DNA of 64,000 nt from Sipunculus nudus (GCA_026874595.1 CM049310.1:42721558-42785557), one strand, 5' to 3'. Counted from the stretch's first letter, positions 1 to 12,022 are shown. Numbers and translations: made by a program. The notes: generated from the sequence alone by a model not told the origin.

Positions 1-2606
1 GGCCTGTCGCACAAGTGGTTACTGAATCGTTTTACATTGTATGACATCACCCTCTTACTTTATTATTTCCAACTTGTAAATTAATCACCATCTGTGTCTA
101 AAACTGGTATTTTGGGAGCGACGGGCAACTCCGTTCACACATATCAAACCGTTGTTCTCATGGTGCCCGGTGAAAAAAGAGGAAGAAAATGAGCCTTAGT
201 TTGTGAAGGTATGACAATTATTTACAAAGTAATGATCGAAATAAGATTCTGACGAGATTTGATGACCTTGAGCACCGACCTATTAAATATAAAAATACAG
301 CTTTTAGAAATCTTCCTGATATACGATATGTGTAATTTACAAAAATATATATATAAGACAAGACCAAGCAAATTGGCGAAGTTGAGGACAACTGACAAAC
401 ATACAGACATGTTGACAAGGTGACATATTAAGGATAAGCTTATGGAGAAGGTGAATTGAAACAAAATGAGCTATAGTTTATGTAGGTAAGGTTTATAGTT
501 TTGGAGAGATATCCAAAAATGACATGTTGTAGTATCTCTGGTACAGCGCCCCCAGCGGCCATTTTCGGAAAATGAAAATTCACTTTCGAGGTTTAAGTAT
601 AAGACATACGATGTACTGGATTATAAAGAAAGCCCGCAAGACTGTGGCCTGTAGAATGCTTAATGGAAATACGCACTCAAGTGAAATTGAGGCCTACTGA
701 CAAACAGACAGACATACGGACATAGTAACACACCTGAGATATCAAATGACTAGATAAGCTTATGGACTGGTTAAAGAGGAACAAAATGAGCTATGGTTTA
801 TGTATATAGAATTTGTAATTTTGAATATATGCCCAAAAATGATATGTTGAAGTTTTTTATTGCAGCGCCCCCAAGCGACTATTTTCGCAAAAGAAATCGC
901 TTTCGTGATATTAGTATAACACAAAAGATGTGCCAGTTTCAAAAGAATTCCTGGCAAACTTTGGCCTGTAGATTGCTAATTGTTAGGTACAAGAACAAGC
1001 AAACAGTCGAAACGAGGACAACAGACAAAAAGATAGACATATTAACAAAGTGACATGGGATTGAGACTAATCGACTAGACCAGAGAAAGATATTAAGCCT
1101 AATATTGTGAAGGTAGGACCAACATTGACGAAGTTATAATAATAATTTTTTTTACTTGTTTGATGACCTCGACCGTGACCCTGACCATGACCGAAGTAAT
1201 TCCTGCAAAACTTTGGCATGTAGAATGCTTTATGTCATGCGCAAGAACAAGCAAGCAAGCGGAATTGAGGACTGAGGAACTGACAGAGGGACATACTGAC
1301 AAAAGTTACACAAGATTGAGACGAGTCGACTAAACGAAGTTATGATAATAATAATATTTTGGGTTTTTTTCAGACCTTGCCCTTTGACTTATATTGACCG
1401 AAAACTATAGGCTCCTGTAACTTTTGATTGTGTAACAACTGTGTAAGTTTGTAGATAACAGACACAGACAAACAAATAGACAAAAAAGACTGGACGACCA
1501 TAGGTCGAACACTTGCCGGAAATTGAAATGATAGACAGACGTAGAGAAAGAACCAACAGACGGTTTTTTTAATCAATTGAGTGACTGTCAGAGCGATTGC
1601 AGAGAAGTTGTTGCCTATTGAACGACATATATCACAAATAAGAAAGCACAAATAGTTGACAACAACAGACAAACGGACAGATATACTGACACACTGACAC
1701 ATCTGAGCTAACAGGTGACTAGATTTCAATATGGAGAAGGTATTTCGAAATAAAATGAGTTATAATTTATGCAGATGAGGTTCACAGGTTTAGAGATATG
1801 GCCATAAAATTATACGTTGTAGTGGCCCTAGTACAGCGCCCTCCAGTAGCCATATCCCGTAAAAAAATAACTGTCGAGATATTAGTGTATGGCATAAGAT
1901 GCACTAGTTTCAAAAGGGTTCCTGCAAAACTGTGGCCTGTAGAATGCTATATGTGAGACGAAAGAACAAGCAAGTATGCGAAATTAAGGACAACTGACAA
2001 ACAGACAAACATACTGACAAAGTGACACAGGATTGAGACAAGACCACGTAACCAGGGGTTTGAAAAGACGCAGAGGAAGAAAATAAGCTACAGTTTAGGT
2101 AATATAGGCTTATTCTTTCGGAGGTATGACCAAAAAATGATGTGTAGATGTGGTTCCACAGCAGCGCCTCTAGTGGCCATTTCAAGAAAATGAAAAATCC
2201 ATTTCTCGATTTTAGTGTAAGACATGAGATGTACCAGTTTCAAAAGGATTCCAGCAAGCAGGCGAATTTGTGGACAACTGATAAACAGACAGACATACTG
2301 ACACAGTGACTCAAGAATGAGACCAGATGACTTACCTAGGTTATCATAAAGACCCAGAGAAAGAAAATAAGCCATATTTTCTGTAATTGAGGTTTATAGT
2401 TATTGAGATATGGTCAAAAAGCGAAATGTGGTGGTGGTTCCAGTGCAGCGCCCCCTAGCGGTCATTTCCGGACTCTGAAAAATATTACGGTAACACATAA
2501 GATGTACCAGTTTCAAAAGGATTCATCCAAAATTGTGGCCTGTAGAATGCTATATGTGAGACGCGAATACCAGCAATCAGGCGAAACAAATAATACGTTT
2601 TTGTAG
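1..2606. repeat. Diverged tandem repeat, unit about 320 bp
   Basis: From about 180 a unit recurs with the landmark order: 'agatatggccaaaaa', a 'cagcgcccc(c)tagcggccat' block, 'aagatgtaccagtttcaaaaggattcc', 'ggcctgtagaatgct', then 'gacaaacagacagacatactgaca'. The cagcgcccc landmark lies near 544, 863, 1835, 2162 and 2446, so spacing is about 320 bp with some units missing it. Short open frames here fall inside the repeat and are not genes. The first 180 bases show nothing I can name. Confidence 0.75.
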
Positions 2607-2639
2607 GTATGCTGACCTTAAATGGTTGCAGACCTTTCT

Positions 2640-3880
2640 AGGGTAATAGTGACCAGTATCAAACTTTTATTAGAAATCTCGTTTATTCTCGTTTGATAAG
2701 AAATAGTGAGACGTTTTCAGATGTCTTCCTTACCAAGTTTTAACGAAACATGATCTCAATTTCTATAAATGTTGCCAAATTATAAACATTTATGTAAAAT
2801 CTCATTTTTTTCTCGTTTGACGACATACAGTGCGTGATTTGGAGTTCTGTCTTGTCAAGCTCATTAAATATTTCGAAATGCCGAAAACTAGACCTTGTCA
2901 CCTTGTCTAGCATTTCCGTGAAATCTCGTTTTTCTCGTGTGATGAGATATAATGCGAGATTTGGCATACCTTCAGTTCTATCATAGCAAGCTGGCCATAA
3001 GCTACCAAATGACGAAAACCAGACCTCTCTAGCTACATATTTGATAAAGGTAGAAAATGTAATTCTGTCATGCCAAGCTGGCCAAATGATAACTAGAGTT
3101 ATTAACATTTATGTGGAATCTTGTTTTTTTCTTATTTGACGAGATACGTTGCGAGTTTGGCGAGAATTTTAGTTTTATCATATCAAGCTAGCCAATGTTA
3201 CAAAACTAGACCTCTCTATTGTTGAAAGTCACCCAGTTATAAAAAAAAAAAAACATGTGAAATTTCGTTTTTTTTCTCGTTTGACGAGATATGTTGCGAG
3301 ATTTAGAATAGTCTCATTTTTATTATGTCAATGTGTCAAAATGTTTGAACATTAAGATTTGCAGTTCTGTCATGACAAGCTGGCCTATTATTACGAAATG
3401 CCGAAAACTAAACCCGTATAGCTTTAAAAAATCACGGACTTAAAAGTATATTTGCAATATCTCGTTTTTTCTGTTTATCGAGATATAGAGCGAGATTGGG
3501 CATGATTTGCAGTTCTGTTATATCTAACTGCCCAACTGTTAGGAAATTCCGAAAACTAGACCTGTCTAGCTTTAACAGTATTTCTGTGAAAATTTTTTTT
3601 ACTCGTTTGACGATACATGGTGCAAGATTTTGCGTGATTTCAAATTTTGTCAGGTCAAGCTCGCCAAATGTTTCGAAATGCCGAAAATGAGACCTATCCA
3701 GCTTTAAAAGTCGCCGAGTTATAAGCATTTCCGTGACATTTATCGTTCGACGAGATATAATGCAAGATTTCGCGTGACTTGCAATTTTATCATGTCAAAC
3801 TGGCTATCAGCTACCCAATGGCGAAAACCAGACCTCTCTAGCTGAATAATTGACTAAGATAGTAAATATATAGCTTGAAT
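2640..3880. repeat. Diverged tandem repeat, unit about 120-195 bp
   Basis: A second, unrelated unit recurs about seven times: 'ctcgtttgacgagatataatgcgagattt', 'gcagttctgtcatgtcaagctggcc', 'cgaaatgccgaaaactagacctgtctagctt'. The 'gacgagata' landmark lies near 2818, 2939, 3136, 3283, 3477, 3608 and 3748. Spacing is irregular, so the array is old and diverged. The sequence from 3,880 to about 4,110 holds nothing recognisable. Confidence 0.7.
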
Positions 3881-4118
3881 ATTTTCAATTTATCAAGATT
3901 CAATCCAAATATGCGTAACCATAGTAACCGCAGAAAGTCCGCTACACATCAGAAAGAGGGCAACGGAATGACGAATTAAAGAGTAAAAGTGTAAGTGCTA
4001 TATCCATTTGTGACAAAGTTATACAGCTAAAACTATTTTCAATACTTTTCGTGATCTTGACCTTGACCTTGATGCGATGTTGACCGCCCCCTAAAAAAAT
4101 TGGCTGTGAGGATTATGA

Positions 4119-4520
4119 TTAAATACCAACTGTAAGGGATTCAAAGCGAATCTGTTGTAAAAGTGTTTCCATCAATATATGCGTCGCATGTCCTTGACAA
4201 CCATATAGATGAGGCGCTGGAACGATCCTCGAAATCGGGAACGTGTCAAGCTTGGTGACAGAGTTTGGTTTTCGATAATCTGTGCACATAAAGTAACTTC
4301 CATCAGGTTTTGGCACAAGAATGCATGGTGAACTTCAGTTACTGTTAGGTTCAGTAAAAAAATTGTCCAGCAAATATTGAACCTCATCTTGTAGATACTG
4401 TTGCTTTTCTGGATTCGGTCCATAAGGATGCTGCTTGACTGCGCTTGCCTCGCAAACATTTACGTGATTGTACAATATGTGAGTTCGCGATGGAATGTCA
4501 CTAAACAAATGTTCATTATT
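4119..4520 (-). pseudogene. Reverse transcriptase N-terminal blocks, broken
   Basis: Immediately 3' of the integrase tail, a frame reads LLQNNEHLFSDIPSRTH, then VKQHPYGPNPEKQQYL and DEVQYLLDN. After an in-frame stop it continues VPKPDGSYFMCTDYRK and NSVTKLDTFPISRI. These are the opening blocks of Ty3/Gypsy reverse transcriptase. After about 4,240 similarity is lost, and the YxDD block, thumb and RNase H are absent. The short junction from integrase tail to RT shows that the integrase-first order is in the element itself and not two unrelated fragments, unless a rearrangement landed exactly there. Confidence 0.75.
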
Positions 4521-5990
4521 CTGCAGCAGGTTCTCGAGGTCTTGTTGTTATTGTGCGGTAAGGTGTGACAGTTTGGCATCCAGGTTGTAAAGCACGTCTG
4601 AGTTTTAGTGGTACAGTTTCACACTGAATGTCTACATAACACTTATAATCAGTATTTACTTTAACTGGGTCATGGTCAGTTTTTACACAATTAACAGCAG
4701 TAACATTATGTAAAACATCTGATGTGCTATTTCTGTCATAATATGGTTTAAACATGTTAACATGGCACAGTTGTTTTTTCTTACGCCTATCTGGTGTTAA
4801 AAGTATATAATTTAAATCACTGACTTTCTTGTCAATAATGAAAGGACCAAAATACCTAGCTTGAAGAGGTCTGCCAGGGATAGGTAGTAAGGCAAGGACC
4901 TTTTCACCAGACTCAACCATCCTACTTGCAGTGTGCTTGTCATGCTTTATTCTCATTTTACTTTGTGCAGATTTTAGATTATACTTTGCAATCTCACAAG
5001 CATTATGTAGTTTAGTGCGAAAGTCTTAGACATACTGCAATAAACTAAGAGAATCAGGATTTTCACAAAAGAGTTTCTCTTTAAAAGTTTTAATGGACCT
5101 CGAACTGAGTATCCGAAAACTAGTTCAAAGGGACTGAAACCTAAGGACTCTTGAAATGATTCTCTGACAGCAAACAGCAATAGGTGGATTCCTTCATCCC
5201 AGTCTTTCTGTGTGTCATAACAGTGTTATTTAATGTCTGGTGAAAACGCTCGAGGGCGCCCTGACTATGGCAAATGGCTGTACTGTTTTATACCTAGCTC
5301 AAGCATAACTTGCTGGAATAAGCCAGACATAAAATTAGACCCTTGGTCAGACTAGATGGATTTTGGTAATCCAAAAGTTGTAAAAGACTTGGTCAGAGCC
5401 ATGATAATACCAACACCTTACAATGGCATTTATTTTGCGTAATGGTATTGCCTCAAGGAACCTGGTAGATGCGCACATAATTGTCAGGAAGTATTCATGT
5501 CCAGATTTTGATTTGAGCAGTGGTCCAACACAATCAACAAGGGTCCTACTAAATGGTTCCTCAAAATCAGGAATAGGCCTAAGTGGAGCTTTAGGAGGAT
5601 TCTGATTTGGCTTGACTACCATATGGCATGTGTGGCATGATTTACAATATTGTACAACATCTGTCCTGAGGTTAGGCCAATAGAAGTGTGCACTCACTTT
5701 CTGATAAGTTTTATTTATACCTAAAAGGCCAGACAAAGGAGCCTCATGTACCATGCCTAGAATTTCATTGGGATAACTTATGGGCATTACTGTTTGATGT
5801 TTGATGGCCCACTTATCATCAGCGCATACATCGGGTGGTCGCCATTTAAGTATAAGCACTCCATTTTTAACAGAGAAACAAACTGGGTTCTGTGACGGTT
5901 CATCGTTAGAAACTGCTCTGGGAAATAAACATGAAATATCGGGGCCTTTATGCTGTACCGCGATAAGTTCTGACTTTGAAAATGCTGCAT
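4516..5990 (-). pseudogene. Integrase, broken (zinc-binding, core and C-terminal blocks)
   Basis: The frame 5,859-5,347 carries the zinc-binding region ending in FYWPNLRTDVVQYCKSCHTC, followed by the core start LVDCVGPL with the first catalytic Asp. The second zinc-binding His is Leu (SGLLG). The core continues in another frame: GLPKSI, then an in-frame TAG just before SDQGSNF (near 5,345-5,355), which carries the second Asp. Next come FAVRESFQESLGFSPFELVFG (about 5,180-5,115) and a GPF-type C-terminal domain (4,956 down to about 4,730) with LPIPGRPLQARYFGPF. At least one frameshift and several stops are present. The family is Ty3/Gypsy integrase. Confidence 0.8.
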
Positions 5991-6029
5991 CCTATACGGG
6001 TGAGGCGTTAAACGAATCACTAGTGACTC

Positions 6030-6430
6030 CTAGACTCCTAGACTGTTATTATCTGGACCAATTTCCTCAGGTATGTTTTTCTTTGCCATAAATCTAGTAA
6101 CAGCACATGAAGGATACAAACCAGGAATGTCCTGATTTTCAGGATCGTTGTCCGGATCAAGTGACGGCTTTTCTTTTGCTATTCGTACGGGCTGTACTAT
6201 GTCACCTGCAACATCATTGCTTAGTAAGACCTGAAATCTCTTAAAGGGTAAAGTAGTTCTTATGCCCACAGTTATATTATTTCCCAGAAATCAAATCTGA
6301 CTTTAAATGTACACCTATTAGAAAATGGCAAAGTGATTGCTAACATGAGAGTTTGGCCTGAATCAGTGTCCCTCAAAATTCTAATAGGGATAGAATCTGA
6401 AAAATCACTTGAAAGTGATACAAAACCAGC
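6030..6430 (-). pseudogene. Retroviral-type aspartic protease region, broken
   Basis: The minus-strand frame around 6,340-6,385 reads I-L-R-D-T-D-S-G-Q-T-L, resembling the protease active-site block (usually D-T/S-G) with the glycine changed to aspartate. It is followed by a frame (6,269-6,030) containing QVLLSNDVAGDIV and then CAVTRFMAKK, which resembles the protease end and linker in Gypsy pol. The active-site change and the frame interruptions make it non-functional. It lies immediately 5' of the integrase. Confidence 0.6.
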
Positions 6431-6918
6431 ATGTATGAATGGCTAAAATAACTCCATTTCAGAGTCAGGAGAGGAATCTACTACCTCAGTTTCATCAAAC
6501 AAAGAACCGACACTGACAGTGTCAGTCATAAACTCTTTTTCAGAGTCATTAAAGGAATCTACATCCTTATTACAATCAAACTCCTCATGGGAGTCAACAG
6601 AGGAATTTTCCTCAGCAGAAGCAGACTTCTGTTTGTTATAAAAGGACCTGACCTCATTTGAAATACTCTCGCAAAAGTCATAGTCTTAATAAAAGGACTT
6701 AGCCTTTTTAGTAGATACTCCTCGCAGGAGTCTTTAAAGGGCCTAGCCTTATTAAATTCCTCGCAGGAATCAAATGAGGTTTTTACCCTAAAGGCACGGA
6801 TTCAGTACCATTTGTACCCCTTATTTACATGAAAAGAGCTTGGCTCTTGTGCGATGCTATGCATAGATTTTGAAACAAAACCAAAAGGTTTGTTCTTCGG
6901 TTTATTTGCAAGTTTCCA

Positions 6919-6960
6919 GCAGTCAGATATTAGATGACCTTCCTTTTTTCAGTAATTACA
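6919..6960 (-). pseudogene. gag zinc knuckle (CCHC), broken
   Basis: Reverse-strand translation gives a CX2CX4HX4C-type knuckle of a retrotransposon gag, reading C-N-Y-stop-K-K-E-G-H-L-I-S-D-C. The second cysteine codon has become TGA (6,949-6,951). The spacing of the remaining C, GH and C fits a nucleocapsid knuckle. It lies 5' of the protease block, as expected for gag. Confidence 0.65.
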
Positions 6961-7130
6961 GATGTACTGACTGGTCTTTGTTGGATTCAGACACAGTGGA
7001 TGTGGACTGAGGTGTAGCAATGGGCTTTGTTGAACTATCAGGACTACTAGTACTGGGTGACTGCGCCTTAAACTACGTCTTAAACAAAGTAACACCACAC
7101 GTATTTAATTTATCCATTTAGTTTTCATGG

Positions 7131-8594
7131 TTTTTGCTAACAATGCAATCATATATTGAGTGAACCTTTGTCACACCCCTAAAAAGTAAAAAAAAAAAAA
7201 AAAACAGGACTTTTTCACGAACGTAACTATGGTGATGTATACGTGAGTTATAATAGTGTGTACATAACTACAACAATGCGATTATTAAATGGCGCTGTAT
7301 TTCTATTAGGAGTAAACAACTCAGGAGTACTGCCCCCCCCCCCCCCTCTCTCTCTCTTTCTCAATAACAAATCGACACGGTTCAGAAGTGAAGAAAATAC
7401 GGGGGTCCCAAGACGTTGACCAGGTGATTAGATTTTTACCCGTCCATGATCATTATTTCTTTACAATGAATTCTTACATAACGTGAACGTGGTGACTCTG
7501 GATCAGTCACAGATGCCTTTTCTCTAAACCATTACATCGCTATCTTCTGTGCCTCCCAACCCGCAAAAGTTAAGTGCAAATTGTTTAAGTTCGTTTGGCG
7601 CCCGAGGTATTTTTGGCCACTGGTTGACTTCAATAATCCTTGGCATTGGGGTTCGAGTCATGGCGTGTAATCGACTTATCTCGGTTATTCTGAGAGATTC
7701 AACCCTGCAATTTCGCCCGGTCAAGCGTACCAATGCACGTATTGAACTGGTTTGCATCTAGTATTGTTAACCGGTAATGTTCATTTTCATTTATTGTTAA
7801 TTGTTATTATATATATATTAATATATTACATATCATTAGTATATTTACCAACAGTTTCTCACCTGAATTACATTCTCCTCAGAATGCACGTATATTTAGT
7901 GAGTTCAGAGGTCACCAGATACACGACGGGCGCATTACGCACGTTTGCGGTGCTCTTTGTTTTATTTATTAATATTTTATTCAAATTTTGTGGTAGGGGG
8001 TACATGGATTAGATTTTAGACTTGTCATCCGTTCAGTGAATACTTTAATATTCAAGGATACACAGCTATTTAAAGGAAAAAGTCTAAGCTCATTTAAGGT
8101 GTAATAATCGAAATTTGACATTTTTTATGAAAATCAATGATCTTATAGATGTTTGTTATATTTATCTCTTCACAAAACCACGTTTTTTGACGTTATAGTG
8201 TATTGGTTCAGAAAAAATAGCATATTATTTAAGATGTCAATCCCACCTGGGGTGCCAACAAGATCACCTATAGGCTTTCGTGTGTTGTATACACAAAAGC
8301 AGACAAACAAAACTCGATTATATAAAATATTTATTGGCACAGTTTAATAAATATTGCTGATAATATCATATATAATCCACAATTGGCGTCCCTTTCCCCA
8401 AAGTCGTCAAAGCCACATCCTCTCAAAAAGATAGTATTAACCGGAGTAATAACCTGTACTCCTCTATCTGGATATAGCTGGGCTCGACTTTCTAGGAATC
8501 GTCTAGCTGACACAAAAAACTTCAAAATCATCTATATGAACACTGCAGAACACAAGGTTCCCGTGTCCGTAACGAAACTACAAAGATGACAATT
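7131..8594. other. Unassigned AT-rich stretch with low-complexity tracts
   Basis: It contains an A-run near 7,190, a C-run followed by CT repeats near 7,335-7,360, and short open frames (for example 7,524-7,757) with no recognisable domain. I see no splice-bounded coding exon here. Confidence 0.4.
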
Positions 8595-8735
8595 CCGAGT
8601 CATCACGTGACGAAAACATTTATTCAGGACAACAGGGAGTCGACCACTTACCGTCTGTGGCATTGCGGCCAACTTGCTATGTTGTTGGCTATGGTAGCTG
8701 TCAGTGCCATATGCCATGGGGGGAATTTATCGTTT
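8595..8735. repeat. Dispersed repeat copy 1 (pairs with 14,822-14,970)
   Basis: The stretch 'gagtcatcacgtgacgaaaaca' through 'ccgtctgtggca', 'gcggccaactt', 'ctatgttgttggct' to 'tgccatatgcc' and 'ggaaatttatcgtt' recurs in the same orientation near 14,822-14,970 at roughly 80 percent identity by eye. The family is unknown. The short frames inside (8,532-8,717 minus; 14,844-15,095 plus) are not supported as genes. Confidence 0.55.
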
Positions 8736-8867
8736 AGTCCGGGAGCCAAAAAGGGTTAATTGTCCCTAAAAATTTATAAACATTTCATATCCACAAAAAA
8801 GAGAAAAAAATTATTTTTAAATATAGTGGGGGGGGGGGGGGGGCGCACATGTTAAAATAACTGTTGT

Positions 8868-9180
8868 CATTTCAAATTGATGCAAAAGTTTACGTTTTGG
8901 TACCAAATTAAAGCTAAAGTTCCAATTGACAATTTTAATTAGAGTGGATAACGATCAGCCTAAAAGGGGGCGCTTGGGGTCTTGATAAACTTGAACCCTC
9001 TCTGATGACAAAAATAAAAAGTCATTTCAAATTGATGCAAAAGCTTACTTTTTTGTATCAAATTTAAGCTTTACTTTCAATCGACAACTTTAGTTCGAAT
9101 GGATAACGATCAATCCACAAGGGGGCGTTTGTGGTCTTGGTGAACTTGAGCCCTCTCTGAGGACTAAAATGAAAATATAA
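8868..9180. repeat. Two-copy tandem repeat, unit about 154 bp
   Basis: 'catttcaaattgatgcaaaag' starts at about 8,868 and again at about 9,022. Both copies continue through 'gataacgatca', a 'gggggcg' block and 'cttgaaccctctctga'-like text. The array directly follows a G-tract near 8,829-8,843. The sequence from 9,180 to 9,960 holds an AT tract near 9,361-9,420 and nothing else I can name. Confidence 0.7.
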
Positions 9181-9363
9181 TTGGTTCAAAACGTATGAAT
9201 TGATGCCTCAATTTGATTTTTTTTGGTTATTCATTGTACTTGATTTCGTATTATAGAGCGGGTGGACAGTGGTTAGTTACCGGCAACTAGGTGGCCCTCT
9301 TGCCTGAAGCAGAGTAGAAAAATTTGAAAAAATGGCCTTATCGGTGGGACAAACATCAAACAT

Positions 9364-9418
<55 letters not shown>

Positions 9419-10040
9419 TATACATGTTCTCATTTTATATTTCGTAGAGGACTTTTTTGTGTATGATTCAACTACCAATGAAAAATGATCCTGTTCAATT
9501 TAAAAAAAAAATTATACCCCTTTACAAAAAAAAACATAATGCATGCAAGAGTATAAAAATGAATTAAGGCACCTGAAAGCATGTAATTCGGAACTTGGAT
9601 AATAATCAGTTTTCTTTAAAACAAAGAAAACAAAGGAATCGTGTGAAACGTCTTGGAAACAAAAAAAAAAGGTCACAATCTGGTAGGAAATGTTTAGTTT
9701 TCTTTTTTATTTAATAGGAAGTTTTAGGATAAAATTACTAGCAACTTTCGCGTGGAAACTTTGAAATGTACTTAAAGTTCTAAATAACATATGTTCTATT
9801 ACAACATAAATAATTTTAAAAACAATACAACATTCTAAAGACTCGAAGGAAACTGTTTAAGAATTTTACAATGTTATGAAAATAAAACAAAAAAATCACT
9901 AAACAAGACTAAAGACATCAGGATAATCTAAAACTTCATTATAAATATTTTATGGGCTTTTTCCATGGGGAAACCTGAAGAAAAATGTAAACTTTTCCAT
10001 GAAAATCACTTCGTAATGGTCGTGTAAAAACTGGAATGTT

Positions 10041-10437
10041 GTGTCATAACGGGATGGTAGTGTCAGAGTGGGGTGTTTGTGTCATAACGGGATGGTAGTG
10101 TCAGAGTGGGGTGTTTGTGTCATAACGGGATGGTAGTGTCAGAGTGGGTGTTTGTGTCATAACGGGATGGTAGTGTCAGAGTGGGGTGTTTGTGTCATAA
10201 CGGGATGGTAGTGTCAGAGTGGGGTGTTTGTGTCATAACGGGATGGTAGTGTCAGAGTGGGGTGTTTGTGTCATAACGGGATAGTAGTGTCAGAGTGGGG
10301 TGTTTGTGTCATAACGGGATGGTAGTGTCAGAGTGGGGTGTTTGTGTCATAACGGGATGGTAGTGTCAGAGTGGGATGTTTGTGTCATAACGGGATGGTA
10401 GTGTCAGAGTGGGGTGGTTGTGTCATAACGGGACGGT
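10041..10437. repeat. 38-bp minisatellite, about 10.4 copies
   Basis: The unit reads 'gtgtcataacgggatggtag' followed by 'tgtcagagtggggtgttt' and is nearly identical across the array. One unit is 37 bp (a G lost near 10,146) and a few single substitutions occur. The two halves (19 bp each) resemble one another. The paralogous site in block B (48,525-48,660) carries only about seven irregular 19-21-bp monomers. This is a local expansion and not a CRISPR array, since there are no spacers. Confidence 0.95.
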
Positions 10438-11226
10438 CTTAACACAAAAATTGCTTTCAGTAGGGAACTGAAGGGGTGATATTTTCATATTTTTCGCCAT
10501 GCCAATCCCTGATCTATCTGATTATGTTCTTATAATTAAAAGAATTACAAGTACTTATTATTGAAAAGTATTTATTACTTTCTAATTACAAATATTACCA
10601 GACTGTTCTGATATATCCCTCTTTTCCTAGAGAACCGAACGCAATCATCCATGCATGGAAGTTTATTTCAATAGTTGTGATGACAATCTATATACATTGT
10701 ATATACCTTTGTCTCTATGTAATACACATTTTAGAGCTGCAGGCGAAAGAAAATACCATTATTCGTAATAAATAGTGCGACAACGGAAGAAAAATATTTT
10801 ATTGTAAAATATTAATTACATGTATGACGGCTATCGGTTTTTATATCCCTTCTTGTTCAAAGTTGGGAAAGCAGATAACATTTAACAGCATTTAACTCAT
10901 TCAAATATTAACATATATACCAAGAACTACGAATCCTTTAAGGGGTTGCGGATGCAGTACGGGCGTGATTGTGGATCGAGTTCAAATTATGATTTTACGA
11001 AGTACCCATTCCTTTTATTCGGTTGTGGAACATATCCGGCCTCATCGGACATCGAGCAAAAAAATGTCGGATTATATAGCGACCCGTCTAATAACAAAAT
11101 TTAAACGCGGATAGGGTCTGGAGAGCAACCACGTACATTTTAGTTTGGGTATCCCAGAATTTAATGTGTTAATCGTTATAAACCATAAGGAAAAATATAT
11201 TCGCCTGGAAACGAAATCATTGCTAA
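10438..11226. other. Unassigned stretch
   Basis: Similarity to block B continues to about 10,600 ('attgctttcagtaggg' to 'attaccagact') and is then lost. No coding or repeat structure is recognised from there to 11,226. Confidence 0.4.
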
Positions 11227-11228
11227 TA

Positions 11229-12022
11229 CAGTAGAGCCCCGTATTTCCGAATGCCGAATTTCCGAAAATTCGTTTTTCCGAAAATTAAAATGGGGAACCG
11301 AAAATTTATTCGTATTTCCGAAATATAGTTCAAGTATGTCAAAACCTAAAATGAGTATTGTAATTACGAGTCAAAGGCCTGTAGTCATGTGTTAGGCCCA
11401 GTGATGACCCTATTAATTAGTTCTGGGCCGAAGATGTCGCTGGGGCAAAGGTTTGAATAGTACAACTAGCCACGCAACGCTCGGCCCCCTGTACCCCCAG
11501 CAAGCGACTGAGCAGTTTATCCAAGAGCACTTGTGTGTTATCAACCATATCTCTTTTGTACACAAGCAGGCACAGTTCGTCGGCTTGGGACATCATGTCA
11601 TGCCAAATAACTGAGCAGTTTACTCGCATGAGCATTGGTGAGGTATAATTCATTAAACGTTTGTGCTCGAGCAGCTTTTATATGTCCCAGTCTTCAATTA
11701 CATAGATCGATAAGAAACACCGTGTTCGTTGGCGATGTCATTTGAACTTTCCCTTGAGTGAATATGTTGACAAAGAAGAGCACGCACGTATCCTTAATGC
11801 AGGTTAGACTGATCTTTGCCAATTATGCTCAGCAATAATTCAATATCTTTTATACGTCCAGGTCGTCAATTACGAATATCGAAAAGAAACACCATGTTCC
11901 TCGGGTAAAATGGCAATAAGTTAATCATTGACTGTCGTACTAACTAGCCGCTAGACCCTTGTCCGCTTTTTACGAACAAAAAGCTTGTCCCCCGACGCTT
12001 TCGGAAAAACGGCGCTCTACTG
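11229..12022. mobile_element. pogo/Tigger-like DNA transposon remnant, 794 bp
   Basis: The ends form terminal inverted repeats beginning CAGTAGAGC, matching at 21 of 23 positions, and are flanked by TA on both sides (11,227-11,228 and 12,023-12,024). TIRs starting CAGTA with a TA target duplication are typical of the pogo/Tigger branch of Tc1/mariner. The interior has no intact transposase. The minus-strand frame 11,653-11,417 is open but unrecognised. Two internal stretches, near 11,679 and 11,851, are similar to one another ('caattac', 'gat', 'aagaaacacc'). Confidence 0.75.

Larger units (their letters stand above)
4119..7130 (-). mobile_element. Degenerate Gypsy-type LTR retrotransposon with PR-IN-RT order
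   Basis: On the minus strand, high to low coordinate, I read a gag-end zinc knuckle (6,919-6,960), a protease block (near 6,340-6,385), an integrase (about 5,960-4,520) and the first blocks of a reverse transcriptase (about 4,500-4,240). Integrase precedes reverse transcriptase, which is the order of the Gmr1 group of Ty3/Gypsy elements and not the usual Gypsy order. The element is broken by many stops and frameshifts, no LTR is recognisable at either side, and RT stops after its second conserved block, with no RNase H. This is an old non-functional copy. Confidence 0.8.

Noticed and set aside
793-1053. Plus-strand open frame of 86 codons
   Set aside because: It lies inside one unit of the 320-bp tandem repeat, and other units do not keep the frame open.
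7524-7761. Complementary open frames on both strands
   Set aside because: No domain, no splice sites and no repeat partner; cannot be supported as coding.
10041-10437. Regularly spaced repeat resembling a CRISPR array
   Set aside because: Units are contiguous 38-mers with no unique spacers, in an intron-containing eukaryotic locus with a paralogous monomeric site.
11417-11653. Minus-strand frame inside the pogo-like element as a transposase
   Set aside because: No recognisable DDE or DNA-binding motif; only the element ends support the family call.
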